A stretch of DNA of 64,000 bases from Desulfosarcina ovata subsp. ovata (GTDB lineage Bacteria > Desulfobacterota > Desulfobacteria > Desulfobacterales > Desulfosarcinaceae), in the NCBI RefSeq assembly GCF_009689005.1, contig NZ_AP021879.1:3038001-3102000 (forward strand), in the 5' to 3' direction. The translations under genes and the position numbers were made by a program. A model generated the notes under the pieces. It saw only the letters and a program-made list of their open reading frames with translations. It ran no database searches and had not been told where the DNA came from. Positions 1-9,322 of the stretch are shown in pieces (the stretch's first letter is position 1; every line of letters starts with the position of its first letter).

Positions 1-1689
1 CGGCTGGCGCGCCCTCTGGCGGCACCAGCCGTTTTCCTCCTTTTGGCCCTGGCCGCCACCTGGCCGCTGGCCGCGTCGCCGGCCAGCCGTTTGCCCATGG
101 GCACGGAATCCAGCGCCACGGTTCCCCTGTTCAACGTGTGGACCGTGTGGTGGAACGCTGACCGCGCCGCCACCGGATACGACGGATACTGGGATGCGCC
201 CATATTTCACCCCCAAACGGGCGCCTTCTCCTTTTCCGAACCCATGCCGCTTAGCGTTGTGGCCGCGCCAATCCTATGGATCACTGGCAATCGCGTCCTG
301 GCCTATAATACCTTGCTGATTGTGTGTCTCTGGTTGAATGGCTGGGTCGCCTATCGCCTGCTTCGCCGGTTCCATTTTTACCGGCCGATTCCCTGGATCG
401 GCGGTGCCATGGTGACGCTATTGCCCCTGATCCATTCCTGGCTGGGGGTGCTGCAACTGGTTCCGGTTTTCGGCATTCTCTGGACCGTTGCGGCGCTTTA
501 CCGGCTCAGCCGCCGGCCCACCCCGGTTGGCGGCATGGTGCTGGGGGGCGCATTTTCCGTCACCTATCTCATGTGTGCCTACTACGGTCTGTTCCTGTTG
601 CTGCCGTTAATGCTTTCCGCGGTTTGGCTGCTGGGCTGTCGTATCCGCCAATGGCGTATGTGGCGAGCCCTGCTTGCCGCCCTGCTTGTGGGCGGGATAA
701 TCTGCCTGCCCTTTGCCATGCGCCAGGGGCGAATCACAGACGGTGACCGGTCGGCCCATACGGAGCAATACCTGGCCCAGCTTTCGGCAATGGTTCCGGA
801 TTATCTCGTTCCGCCCTGGCCGCACTGGTCCGGTGCCGCCGACCAAACCGGGACGGGCGGTTACGCCGGGTTCAGGCTATGCCCGGGCTATCTGAAATTG
901 GGGCTGGCGTCTGCCGGCATGGTGTTCGGCCTGCTGGCACGGCGGCGGCGAAGGTGGACCCTTTTCTGCCTTTCCATGCTGTGCGTGGCTTTCGCTCTCT
1001 CGCTGGGTCCGTTGTTGCAGATTTCCGGCTGGCAGCCCTATATGCTCCTGGTGGACCATCTGCCCGGCTTCGGCCAGGCGCGCAATGTCTTTCGATTCGG
1101 CGTTCTGGTTCACCTGATGGCGGTGCTGCTCGCCATGATGGGCGTGCACGGAATGCTGACCCTCGCTCGCCGGCATATTTGCCGGGACGGATTGCGCCGC
1201 CTGGCCATCACCGTGACCATCGTCACCGGCTTGCTGGCGGCGGTGGAAGTACTGCCGCGTGCACAACCCCTTTACCAGGCGCCGGATGATGCTGCAAACC
1301 GGCACTGGGTCAACTGGCTGGCCACCCGTACCCCCGCTGACAGCGTCATCGTTTGTGTTCCCTTTCCTTTCAGGCCCGATGTGGCCGGCTACCAGCAGGA
1401 GACGCAGTGGATGTACTGGCAGACCTTCCACGGGCGTAAGATGGTCAATGGCTACTCCGGGCATTTTCCCAGAACCTTTCTCGACCTGAAGATGCCCATG
1501 GCCGCATTCCCCGCCCCCGAATCGATCCACCTTCTCCGCGGTCGGGGGGTGAACTACTGTGTCGTAAAACGCGATTCCATATTCGCCGAAGCCGCATGGC
1601 GCCTGGCCGAACGGGGTTCCGATCTGGAACCTGTGCTGCATGATGATACGGCGCTGATGGATATCTATCGTCTGTTGCCATCATCTTGA
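1..1689 (+). CDS. Multi-pass membrane protein, GT-C glycosyltransferase-like (5' partial)
   Basis: The reading frame is open from base 1, so the true start lies upstream. The 560 or so visible residues hold about ten hydrophobic segments, separated by short Arg-rich loops, and end in a soluble domain of about 130 residues. The first extracytoplasmic loop (TESSATVP...WNADRAATGYDGYWDAPIFHP) has the look of the YfhO/GT-C families of integral membrane glycosyltransferases that use lipid-linked sugars, but no catalytic DD/DE motif could be assigned with certainty. The gene ends 320 bases before the next one, with a T-tailed hairpin at 1877-1930 between them. The function call is an inference from topology only. 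Confidence 0.5.
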   Translation, partial: RLARPLAAPAVFLLLALAATWPLAASPASRLPMGTESSATVPLFNVWTVWWNADRAATGYDGYWDAPIFHPQTGAFSFSEPMPLSVVAAPILWITGNRVLAYNTLLIVCLWLNGWVAYRLLRRFHFYRPIPWIGGAMVTLLPLIHSWLGVLQLVPVFGILWTVAALYRLSRRPTPVGGMVLGGAFSVTYLMCAYYGLFLLLPLMLSAVWLLGCRIRQWRMWRALLAALLVGGIICLPFAMRQGRITDGDRSAHTEQYLAQLSAMVPDYLVPPWPHWSGAADQTGTGGYAGFRLCPGYLKLGLASAGMVFGLLARRRRRWTLFCLSMLCVAFALSLGPLLQISGWQPYMLLVDHLPGFGQARNVFRFGVLVHLMAVLLAMMGVHGMLTLARRHICRDGLRRLAITVTIVTGLLAAVEVLPRAQPLYQAPDDAANRHWVNWLATRTPADSVIVCVPFPFRPDVAGYQQETQWMYWQTFHGRKMVNGYSGHFPRTFLDLKMPMAAFPAPESIHLLRGRGVNYCVVKRDSIFAEAAWRLAERGSDLEPVLHDDTALMDIYRLLPSS

Positions 1690-1876
1690 GAAAACAAGAA
1701 ATACGATCTATTTTGCAAAAACGGAATCGGAAAATATTGATTAATATTGACATGTCATCCATCTCTGAGTATCGTCGGCAGCCAAAACGCAGCTGAAGCT
1801 GCGGCGATTTAGGTTCGGTCAATCAAGATCCACAAATAAAGTACCCTCCGCTCTGTTGCTGACAGATCGGTGAACC

Positions 1877-1930
1877 AAAACCACGAAGGTTTCGATTTCC
1901 CATGGGGAAGGCGGACGCGTGGTTTTTTTG
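1877..1930 (+). repeat. CCACGAAGG-family hairpin, copy A
   Basis: The outer stem AAAACCACG/CGTGGTTTTT encloses an inner TTTCCC/GGGGAA hairpin, followed by GGCGGAC and a T-run. It is a terminator-like structure in the leader of the methyltransferase/ABC operon, about 80 bases before its first start codon. Six further relatives occur in the window. Confidence 0.6.
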
Positions 1931-2009
1931 TTTTCCGATCGATTGAAACAATTTTCCCGCAAACGTCCATCTGATCACTGATCGCCAATATTAATGCAGA
2001 ACAGGACCG

Positions 2010-2750
2010 ATGAACAAAATAAAGACATCCATAAAAAACTACTGGAACTGGCGTAGCTCGAGCTACGGTGTTGATGCGGACAAATCGGCAGCCATTGCCA
2101 ATCAATGGCAATCCATCGTCCACCAGCTGATAAACGGGGCGCCGGGCAAGCGCGCCTTGGATATCGGTACCGGTACCGGGCAATTGGCCGTCTATCTGGC
2201 CCGCGCCGGATACGAGGTTACCGCCATCGATATTTCAGAGGCGATGATTGCCGAAGCCCGGCGTTATGCCGCCGATCAGCAACTTCAAATCGATTTTCAG
2301 ACCGGCGATGCCGAATCCCTGGATTTTGCCGACCAAAGCGTTGATGTCATTGTCTCGCGCAATCTTTTGTGGACCCTTCCCCGGCCGTACCAGGCCCTGA
2401 TGGAATGGCGGCGGGTGCTGAAACCGGGTGGCCGGCTGATGCTATCCGACGGTTTGTGGATGAACACCACCTGGAAACGCGTTCCCCGGCTGGTTTTCAA
2501 GCTGGCAAAGGACATGGGCCGCAACGGCAGTCGGATTTCGCTGCGTTTCTTTTACACTTACGCGTCGCTTCAGAAAAGACTTCCCTTTTACGAAGGGGTC
2601 AGCCTGGAATCGGCCCTCGCTCTTATGCAAGCGGCCCGGTTTGAAGCCGTCACCCCCTATGACACCAGCCAGTTACGGATCCACCCTTACGGTGCCTCGG
2701 TTCCAAAGAGGGCCGCCCCACCGTTTTTTATCGCATCGGCAATCCGTTGA
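2010..2750 (+). CDS. Class I SAM-dependent methyltransferase (UbiE/Methyltransf_11-like)
   Basis: This 246-residue cytoplasmic protein has a classical motif I (ALDIGTGTGQLAVYLA, residues about 49-64), the acidic end of strand beta 2 (VTAIDIS) and a motif IV-VI region (VIVSRNLLWTLP, LKPGGRLMLSDG). It should transfer a methyl group from SAM to a small molecule. The substrate is not visible in the sequence. It lies 58 bases before a complete peptide/nickel-type ABC importer on the same strand and is probably its first cistron, which suggests that the substrate or its chelator is modified by methylation. Similar methyltransferase/uptake pairings occur at 38.6 and 46.5 kb, though the enzymes belong to different subfamilies. 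Confidence 0.85.
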   Translation: MNKIKTSIKNYWNWRSSSYGVDADKSAAIANQWQSIVHQLINGAPGKRALDIGTGTGQLAVYLARAGYEVTAIDISEAMIAEARRYAADQQLQIDFQTGDAESLDFADQSVDVIVSRNLLWTLPRPYQALMEWRRVLKPGGRLMLSDGLWMNTTWKRVPRLVFKLAKDMGRNGSRISLRFFYTYASLQKRLPFYEGVSLESALALMQAARFEAVTPYDTSQLRIHPYGASVPKRAAPPFFIASAIR

Positions 2751-2808
2751 CCCCATATCTCCCATCGTGCTAAGGCAGACTATGCCTACCCAGGATTGAG
2801 AGGATGTT

Positions 2809-4356
2809 GTGAAAGGATTTGCTTTATTGCTATGGATGGGGCTCGGGGCGGTTCTGGCCGTTTTTCCAATGCTCACTTTTGCTGAAGACGGCGCCAGTCT
2901 TGTCATTGCCACGCCATTCGGACCCGCCGTGCCGGTGCCGGATCCGGCCAAGGGGTCAAACGGGTGGTATACCAGTGAGGCCGGGGTAACCGAGACCCTC
3001 CTGAGGATCGATTTCGACATGCGCCTGGTCCCCTGGCTGGCAAAGTCCTATCGCAATATCGATCCCCTGACATGGGAAATTGAGTTGCGGTCAGCGGTGC
3101 TTTTTCATGACCGGACACCGCTTGACGCCACGGCCGTCAAATGGTCGATCATGCGTTTGATCGATGAGAAGAGTGCCGTGTTCAACAAGCGGGTCCAGCA
3201 GATGCTCGATATCGACACCATCACCGTGGTCGACGACCAAATCCTCCGGTTCCGTACCCGCCGGCCCAACGCCGCGTTTTTGAGCGCCCTGGCCTCTCCG
3301 GATACGGCGAGCCTGAGTCCCCGCGGGAAGATGGACTACGTTTATGGCACCGGTCCGTTCGTTCTGCGCAAGGTGATTCCCAAGGAAGAGATGGTCATGT
3401 CCCGGTTTTCCGGATATTGGGGGACGCCGCCTCAACTTGAGCGGGTCTGTCTCAAAATGATCCAGAATCCGGCAACCCGCATGCTGGCCTTTGAAGCGGG
3501 GCAGGTGGACGTAGCCGCCAGTTTTCCGGAAAACGACGCCCGGCGGATTGTAAATCGCGAGCATGTCGATATCGTATCCCACCCCACCAATCGGCTGTGT
3601 TTCTTTTTCGTCAGGGTGAAAGACGGCCCCCTGGCCGATGGACGCATCCGTCGGGCCATCAACTATGCCATCGATCGCCGGCAGATCGTGGAGACCGTGC
3701 TGGCCGGCATCGGGGGGAGCCCCGCTGGTTCGATCTTTCCGCAAATCCTGCCCTGGAACAACCCTGAGCTGGCACCCTGTCCCCATGATCCGGGCAAGGC
3801 GGCACAACTGCTGGAAGAAGCCGGGGCCCGGGATAGCGATGGGGACGGCATCCTCGAAATCAACGGCCGGCCGCTATCTTTGAATATGTGGACCTACGAT
3901 TCGCGGCCGTCGCTGAAGCCCACGCTGGAACTGGTGCAGGCGCAACTGGCCGCCTGCGGAATCGCCAGCCGGCTCAAGGTGACACGCAGGGCCTCGCCCA
4001 TCAACCTGGCCATGCAGCGGGGCGACGTGCATCTGAACCTTCAGATGTGGAACACCGCTCCCCAGGGCGATCCCGATTTCTTTATCACCAGCATTCTTAC
4101 CCGCAGTGCCGGTTCCAATGTGATGGGATATGCCAACCGCGAATTGGACGATCTGGCCGAAAAGGGCAAGACCACGGTTGATCCGGAAAAGCGCAAAGCC
4201 ATCTACAACCGTATCCAGCAGATCGTTTTTGATGAGAGTCCGGTGATCGTGCTCTTCCACAAATCCATGGTTTCCGCGGTATACGACCATGTGGAGAACT
4301 ACCGCATTCATCCGGCAGAGAAGTATATCGTTACCCCGGAGCTGGGGCGGCGATAG
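2809..4356 (+). CDS. ABC transporter substrate-binding protein, SBP_bac_5 (NikA/OppA-like)
   Basis: A 515-residue exported protein, it starts at GTG with GAGAGG just upstream. A Sec signal peptide (GLGAVLAVFPMLTFAED, cleavage near residue 25) precedes a full family-5 binding domain: the typical WEIELRSAVLFHD stretch, YGTGPFVL, and RRAINYAIDRRQIVETVL. The family binds peptides, nickel chelates or metallophores in the periplasm and delivers them to the two-permease, two-ATPase importer encoded directly downstream. The order SBP-ATPase-ATPase-permease-permease differs from E. coli nikABCDE. Nickel or a metal chelate is favoured over peptide because of the surrounding TonB and metal-uptake genes, but this is inference. 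Confidence 0.88.
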   Translation: MKGFALLLWMGLGAVLAVFPMLTFAEDGASLVIATPFGPAVPVPDPAKGSNGWYTSEAGVTETLLRIDFDMRLVPWLAKSYRNIDPLTWEIELRSAVLFHDRTPLDATAVKWSIMRLIDEKSAVFNKRVQQMLDIDTITVVDDQILRFRTRRPNAAFLSALASPDTASLSPRGKMDYVYGTGPFVLRKVIPKEEMVMSRFSGYWGTPPQLERVCLKMIQNPATRMLAFEAGQVDVAASFPENDARRIVNREHVDIVSHPTNRLCFFFVRVKDGPLADGRIRRAINYAIDRRQIVETVLAGIGGSPAGSIFPQILPWNNPELAPCPHDPGKAAQLLEEAGARDSDGDGILEINGRPLSLNMWTYDSRPSLKPTLELVQAQLAACGIASRLKVTRRASPINLAMQRGDVHLNLQMWNTAPQGDPDFFITSILTRSAGSNVMGYANRELDDLAEKGKTTVDPEKRKAIYNRIQQIVFDESPVIVLFHKSMVSAVYDHVENYRIHPAEKYIVTPELGRR

Positions 4357-4357
4357 C

Positions 4358-5197
4358 ATGAATGCCTTTTCACCGCCTTCCGCACCCATCCTCCGGGTGG
4401 AAGGGCTGACTGTCGGTTTTCCCGGTACCCCGGAATCGTGCAATGTCCTGCAAGGGGTCGACCTGACGCTGAAATCGGGCGAAATCTTCGGCCTGGTGGG
4501 CGAATCGGGTTCGGGCAAAAGCCTTTTGGCGCGGTCGCTGGTACGACTGGAGTCACCGGCCAGGATCACCGCGGGGACCATCCTGCTGGAGGGTGAAGAG
4601 TTGTGTGCCAGGACCCAACGGGAGATGGAACCCCTGCGCGGCAAGAAGATTACGCTGGTGCTGCAGCACCCGGAACGGGCCATGGATCCGGTCTTCAGAA
4701 TGGAGAGCCAGTTCCGTAAAGTCTGGACATCGGACCGCGTCGATGCACGGCGGCAGCAGCGGCGATTTTTGTCGGTCATTCAACGCATGCTCCACTCCGT
4801 GGGCATCGCCGATGCCCGCCGGCGCTGCCGCCAGTATCCACACCAGTGGAGCCGCGGGATGCTGCAGCGCGCCCAACTGGTGATGGCGTTTTCAGCATCA
4901 CCGGCGGTGCTGATCCTCGATGAAGTAACCTCCGCGCTGGACCCGACGGTCTGCCTGCAGATTCTGGATGCGATCATGCGCCTGAAACAGACCCGCCACA
5001 CCGGCGTGATTCTGATCACCCACGATCTTTTTGTGGCCGCCGAGATTTGTGACCGGGTGGCGGTGATGCACAACGGCCGTATCGTGGAAACGGGAACGGC
5101 TGGCGACATCTTCCGGCGACCGGCCCATCCCTACACCCGGCTGCTGGTTTCCAGTACCGCGGACCCGGCGGGTCCGAATGCGGCGGAGCGGCAGTGA
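4358..5197 (+). CDS. ABC transporter ATPase (NikD/OppD-like)
   Basis: The ATG follows the binding-protein stop by one base. The 280-residue subunit has Walker A GESGSGKS, Walker B VLILDEVTSALD and an H-loop (LITHDLF). The signature motif is unusual: where LSGGQ is expected the sequence reads WSRGMLQRAQ, as in some NikD/DppD proteins that pair a degenerate site with a canonical partner. The C-terminal HPYTRLL segment is typical of the oligopeptide/nickel ATPase family. It should form a heterodimer with the next gene, which overlaps by four bases (GTGA), implying translational coupling. Confidence 0.88.
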   Translation: MNAFSPPSAPILRVEGLTVGFPGTPESCNVLQGVDLTLKSGEIFGLVGESGSGKSLLARSLVRLESPARITAGTILLEGEELCARTQREMEPLRGKKITLVLQHPERAMDPVFRMESQFRKVWTSDRVDARRQQRRFLSVIQRMLHSVGIADARRRCRQYPHQWSRGMLQRAQLVMAFSASPAVLILDEVTSALDPTVCLQILDAIMRLKQTRHTGVILITHDLFVAAEICDRVAVMHNGRIVETGTAGDIFRRPAHPYTRLLVSSTADPAGPNAAERQ

Positions 5198-6195
5198 CAG
5201 CCCCGCCCCTTTTGCGTATCCGCAACCTATCGGTCCGCTTTGCCGACCGTCGCGGCGGCATTTTCAGGCGCCGTTCGACCCTGGCGATCCATGACATCGA
5301 CCTCGATATCCAGGCTGGTGAAACCTTCTGCCTGCTGGGCGAAAGCGGATCGGGGAAGACTACCCTGGCCAGTGCGATCCTCGGTCTGCATCCCTTTCAT
5401 GCCGGCCAGATTGCCCATAACGGATCGACCATAAACAGGAGCAACGATACGGCCCACCAACGCCTGCGCGCCGACTGCCAGATGGTTTTCCAGTCGCCGG
5501 CGGCGTCGCTCAACCCGCACTTGACCCTGCAGCAGTCCATTGAAGAACCGCTGGGGGCCAAGGGCATGGGGTCAAGCCGGCGGAGGGAAACGGTTTGCGA
5601 GTTGGCCGGCCTGGCCGGTCTTTCCGAGGACCTGCTCGGCCGCCGACCGGGGGAGGTTTCCGGCGGACAGAATCAACGGGCGTGCATTGCCCGGGCACTT
5701 TCCACACGACCGAAGCTGCTGGTCCTGGATGAGCCGCTCACCGCCCTGGACGCGGTTGCCCGGCAGCAGATCGTGGCGCTTCTCTGTCGACTCAAGGAGG
5801 CGTTTCGGTTGACTTATTTTTTAATCACCCACGACCTGGCCCTTGCCAGCCAGATCGGGACCCATGTGGCCGTGATGTATCTGGGCACCCTGGTTGAACA
5901 AGCCCCGGCAGCGTCATTCTTTGCCCATCCCTATCATCCGTATGCCCAGGCCTTGCTTTCCAGTGTTCTGCGGCCCGGTCTCTGGCAGGGGGAACGGATC
6001 GTGCTGCACGGCGAACTGCCGTCACTCCGGCGTCCCCCCGACGGCTGCGTTTTCCATCCCCGCTGTGCCCGGCGCCTGGCCGTCTGCACCCACACCGCGC
6101 CCCGGCCAAGGATGGTTGGCGGTGGGCATACGGTCTGCTGCCATCTTTTCAATGGCCGTCCGGCAGGCAACGATATCCGGGAGCAGCGCCAATGA
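5194..6195 (+). CDS. ABC transporter ATPase (NikE/OppF-like)
   Basis: The GTG start overlaps the previous stop codon. The 333-residue protein has Walker A GESGSGKTT, canonical signature VSGGQNQR, Walker B LLVLDEPLTALD and LITHDLA. The C-terminal oligopeptide/nickel domain carries the conserved cysteine pattern FHPRCARRLAVC followed by CCH, which in DppF/OppF relatives is associated with an Fe-S or metal site. It is the catalytically normal partner of the preceding ATPase and energises the importer encoded here. Confidence 0.88.
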   Translation: MTAPPLLRIRNLSVRFADRRGGIFRRRSTLAIHDIDLDIQAGETFCLLGESGSGKTTLASAILGLHPFHAGQIAHNGSTINRSNDTAHQRLRADCQMVFQSPAASLNPHLTLQQSIEEPLGAKGMGSSRRRETVCELAGLAGLSEDLLGRRPGEVSGGQNQRACIARALSTRPKLLVLDEPLTALDAVARQQIVALLCRLKEAFRLTYFLITHDLALASQIGTHVAVMYLGTLVEQAPAASFFAHPYHPYAQALLSSVLRPGLWQGERIVLHGELPSLRRPPDGCVFHPRCARRLAVCTHTAPRPRMVGGGHTVCCHLFNGRPAGNDIREQRQ

Positions 6196-7133
6196 TGGTT
6201 CATTTTCTTTTCCGACGCACGCTTACCGCCATCTTCGTTTTTTTCGGCGCCACCTTCATCACCTACGCCCTGATGATGCTGGCTCCCGGGGATGCCGCGC
6301 TGGAGATCGCCATGGCCCGGTACGGCGATGCGGTTCGGGCCGATCCAGCGACCATCCAATGGATTCGGCAAAAGGAGGGGCTGGATCGTCCCATGCTGGC
6401 CCAGTACGGCAGTTGGCTGAAGCATGTCGCGGTCCTGGACTTCGGTAATTCCCTTGTGGAAGAGGTGCCGGTCTGGACGCTGATCCGGTCCCGTTTTGGC
6501 AAAACCCTGCAACTGGCCGTATGGGCCATTGGCCTGGCCCTTTGCCTGTCCATTCCCATCGGTATCCTGTCCGGTGTCAAACAGGGCACCTGGATGGATA
6601 CGATGGGGGTCAGCGTTGCCGTGCTGGGGGTCTCCATGCCCAATTACTGGTTGGGCCTTTTGCTGATCATTGTTTTCTGCGTCAAGCTGCAGTGGCTGCC
6701 CAGCTTCGGCCGTGGGGACTGGCATCACCTGATCCTGCCCGCCATCACCCTGGGAACGGGACTGACCGCCTACACGACACGAATGCTGCGTTCCGCCATC
6801 ATTGAAGCCATTCACGCGGACTATCTGACGGCCCTGCGTGCCAGGGGCGTCGGCAAGCGCCTGGTGCTGGCCAGACACATCCTGAAAAATGCGCTCATCC
6901 CGGTCGTCACGGTGGTCGGCCTGGAGTTCGGGATGATTCTCGAGGGCGCCGTTATCACCGAAACCGTCTTTGCCTGGCCGGGATTGGGAGGGCTGATGGT
7001 TAGTGCCGTCAGCAATCGCGACTATCCACTCATCCAGGGCCTCGTGCTGTTTACGGCGGCTGTTTTTGTGGGTATCAATCTGATTGTCGACCTGGTCTGC
7101 CTTTACCTGGACCCACGGATTCGCTTGCGATGA
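6192..7133 (+). CDS. ABC transporter permease (NikB/DppB-like)
   Basis: A 313-residue inner-membrane protein, its ATG overlaps the preceding TGA by four bases. It shows six hydrophobic segments, the N-terminal LRRTLTAIFVFFGATFITY-type start of DppB-family permeases, the conserved PGD in the first loop, and the EAA loop (EAIHADYLTALRARGVGK) that contacts the ATPases. It forms the translocation pore together with the next gene. Confidence 0.88.
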   Translation: MMVHFLFRRTLTAIFVFFGATFITYALMMLAPGDAALEIAMARYGDAVRADPATIQWIRQKEGLDRPMLAQYGSWLKHVAVLDFGNSLVEEVPVWTLIRSRFGKTLQLAVWAIGLALCLSIPIGILSGVKQGTWMDTMGVSVAVLGVSMPNYWLGLLLIIVFCVKLQWLPSFGRGDWHHLILPAITLGTGLTAYTTRMLRSAIIEAIHADYLTALRARGVGKRLVLARHILKNALIPVVTVVGLEFGMILEGAVITETVFAWPGLGGLMVSAVSNRDYPLIQGLVLFTAAVFVGINLIVDLVCLYLDPRIRLR

Positions 7134-8002
7134 AGGGATTTGCTCATCATTTTGATCTGCCGGAGGAGAATCGGTCCGCCGGACAATGGCGACGGACCGT
7201 TTTTTCGAACCCCCTGATGACGCTGGCAGCACTGACTGTCGTACTGGTGGTGGGCATGGCTGTTTTTGGCCCTTGGTGCTGCCCCCACGATCCGCTTGCC
7301 ACCGACATCGGCATGCGGCTGGCGCCACCTTCCTGGCACTATCCTTTTGGCAATGATGCATTGGGCCGCTGCCTGTTCTCGCGTATATTGGTCGGTGCCC
7401 GCGCATCGCTTGGCCTGGGTGTCTCGGTCGTCCTGCTCTCCGTGGTGATGGGCGTGGCGGTTGGGCTGGTTGCCGGTTATGCCGGTGGGCTTGTGGATGA
7501 ACTGCTCATGCGTCTGACCGATATTTTTTTCGCCTTTCCTGAAATCGTCGCCGCCATGGCCATTGCCGGACTGATGGGACCGGGAACAGTGAATCTTCTG
7601 CTGTCCCTGTCGGTGGCCAGTTGGATGCGTTACGCCAGGGTGGTTCGCGGAATTACGCTTTCCGTGCGCGAGCGTGAGTACGTCAGGGCCGCGTGGCTTT
7701 CCGGTGTCCGGCCGGCAACTATCCTGTGGCGTCATGTGCTGCCGGCGAGCATGCCGTCCATTATCGTTCTGGCCACCATCGGGCTGGGTAAGTCGGTTTT
7801 GGCGGTTTCGGCCCTCGGGTTTCTCGGTTTTGGTGTCCAGCCCCCTGACGCGGAGTGGGGGATGCTGCTCATGGAAGGCAAGGACTATATCCTGAGCTCG
7901 CCGCACCTTTCCGTGTTTCCGGGCGTTGCCATCATGGTGACGGTGCTGGCCTTCAATATATTGGGGGACGGGTTCCGAAACCGGTGGGACAGCCGGACAT
8001 AA
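7130..8002 (+). CDS. ABC transporter permease (NikC/DppC-like)
   Basis: A 290-residue inner-membrane subunit that again begins with an ATGA overlap. The N-terminal helix (NPLMTLAALTVVLVVGMAVFGPW) is followed by HDPLATDIGMRLAPPS and FGNDALGRCLFSRILVGAR, both hallmarks of DppC/NikC permeases, and by an EAA loop (SVREREYVRAAWLSGV). It is the last gene of the importer operon. A weak hairpin and a 162-bp repeat follow. Confidence 0.88.
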   Translation: MKGFAHHFDLPEENRSAGQWRRTVFSNPLMTLAALTVVLVVGMAVFGPWCCPHDPLATDIGMRLAPPSWHYPFGNDALGRCLFSRILVGARASLGLGVSVVLLSVVMGVAVGLVAGYAGGLVDELLMRLTDIFFAFPEIVAAMAIAGLMGPGTVNLLLSLSVASWMRYARVVRGITLSVREREYVRAAWLSGVRPATILWRHVLPASMPSIIVLATIGLGKSVLAVSALGFLGFGVQPPDAEWGMLLMEGKDYILSSPHLSVFPGVAIMVTVLAFNILGDGFRNRWDSRT

Positions 8003-8056
8003 GCGACAGGAAGAAAAAAGTATTTACAGATTCATAAATTTCATTTAGAAAGAAAG

Positions 8057-8083
8057 AACTGCCATTCGGAAAATGGTAGTTTA
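8057..8083 (+). terminator. Possible terminator of the importer operon
   Basis: The inverted repeat AACTGCCATT/AATGGTAGTT lies 55 bases after the last importer gene, with a short T-run. It is a weak candidate because the T-tract is short. Confidence 0.35.
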
Positions 8084-8243
8084 GGCGATTGGCGGAAAAG
8101 AATATACCAGGATGCGCAGGATTTTCATTCGTATTCAAGGCGGTTTTTTTTACGCATAGTGGGGCTATGTGTGGAAAAGCCCAACGAAGAAGACGGATGA
8201 AAAGACAAGCAGGCGGGTATATTCTTTGACAGAAATCGCCTTA
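8082..8243. repeat. 162-bp MITE-like inverted element, copy 1
   Basis: The element is bounded by TAGGCGATT and AAATCGCCTTA. Its reverse complement is nearly identical to 56548-56709, and part of it recurs at 60068-60108. It contains a stretch GCATAGTGGGGCTATGTG and no coding capacity. Confidence 0.85.
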
Positions 8244-8282
8244 TAATCGCGTCGCAATCTTCGATCCATTCATACCTATTCG

Positions 8283-8334
8283 AGCCATGAAGGCCAACCC
8301 GCTGATCACCGGAAGGCCGGCATGGTTTTTTTTA
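8283..8334 (+). repeat. CCACGAAGG-family hairpin, variant copy
   Basis: The outer arms GCCATGAAGGCC and GGCCGGCATGG enclose CACCGG and are followed by eight T residues. It lies in the long leader (8244-8494) of the unknown gene at 8495. Nothing else was recognised in that leader. Confidence 0.5.
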
Positions 8335-8494
8335 TCTCTTTCGGCATTACCCTTCGGTTGTCAGCCACCTGAATGTTCACCCGGCGTGCGTTGAGCAAGT
8401 CTCCACGCGATGATCTTGAAAAGCGGACCGGTGTCGTCGGTCGGCATTAGGCCGTCCGGACACATTGCCGCCACCCTAAGGAAAGGATGCAACC

Positions 8495-9280
8495 ATGAAA
8501 CTCAATGAAGGCGATGTCGTTATCTTCCAACCCAAATACAAAGTGCCTTGCATATTTGACCTTAACGACCGTGGAACGTTTGCCACACGGCCGCCGGTTA
8601 CCCATGATTGGGGGTTCCGTATTATCTCCGATGCAAAAGGCCAGCCATACCTACAGGTTGCAATTCTCTTGAATCAGCCTGGAAAGGACTCACAAACCGG
8701 TAAACCGTATGACTGGATGGTAAAATCACTGCGCATCGATCTCGACGAAGCCCTTGTTCCCGATCCGGAAAACATTGCCGGTCAACTGGCTGAGTCCGAT
8801 ATCCGATCGGCGCTCATGGCGGATTTCAACCAATGGCATGATAACTTCGTGCCCGTTCTGGAAAAAGGTAAGATCGATATCGCGGAGCTGAAGAAGAAAG
8901 TGGCCGCCCTTGTGGATGAGGCCAGAACTCAAACCCGCAAAGAACTGGTCCGAAGAAACCAGCATTGGGTACTGTCCAACATTCCCCGCCGGGTTCACGA
9001 TTTCAAATACGGACTGTACAATCACGTCAGGGAGAAGCTCTATCATGAATATCAGAATATCGGCGGAGAGGATTCAGAAAAGAACCTGATCAGGAAGATC
9101 GCGCTGTTCAACCGGGTCCTGGAAAACTGTAACCATGAGGACTTACTGAAACCCGACGGCAGCGGATGGAAAAACGAGGACGAGATCTGGCAGTGCTGGA
9201 TCGGTTTTGCCGGATCCGAGCCCGAGGCCCATCGGGTCTGCCGCACCATGGATTCGGTTTTCAGGGATCTGCAATTGTAG
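8495..9280 (+). CDS. Protein of unknown function, 261 residues
   Basis: It begins at ATG with AAGGAAAGG upstream and encodes a soluble, charged protein with no signal peptide or membrane segment. The N-terminal half looks like a small beta-rich domain (EGDVVIFQPKYKVPCIFDL). The centre has a long helical, Lys/Arg/Glu-rich stretch (residues about 115-200), and the C-terminal 60 residues contain two Cys and several Trp. I do not recognise the family. It precedes a maturation-protease-like gene and an FmdE gene on the same strand, with gaps of about 40 and 75 bases, so the three may share a transcript. Confidence 0.6.
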   Translation: MKLNEGDVVIFQPKYKVPCIFDLNDRGTFATRPPVTHDWGFRIISDAKGQPYLQVAILLNQPGKDSQTGKPYDWMVKSLRIDLDEALVPDPENIAGQLAESDIRSALMADFNQWHDNFVPVLEKGKIDIAELKKKVAALVDEARTQTRKELVRRNQHWVLSNIPRRVHDFKYGLYNHVREKLYHEYQNIGGEDSEKNLIRKIALFNRVLENCNHEDLLKPDGSGWKNEDEIWQCWIGFAGSEPEAHRVCRTMDSVFRDLQL

Positions 9281-9322
9281 GCCGGTCGTATCGTTACAAT
9301 CCGTTCAATCAGGGAGGCGATG

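Noticed and set aside
5934..7406. 490-codon minus-strand frame opposite the importer permease
   Set aside because: Composition (Gln, Asp, His-rich) is that of an antisense shadow of hydrophobic coding sequence. The plus-strand permease motifs are unambiguous.
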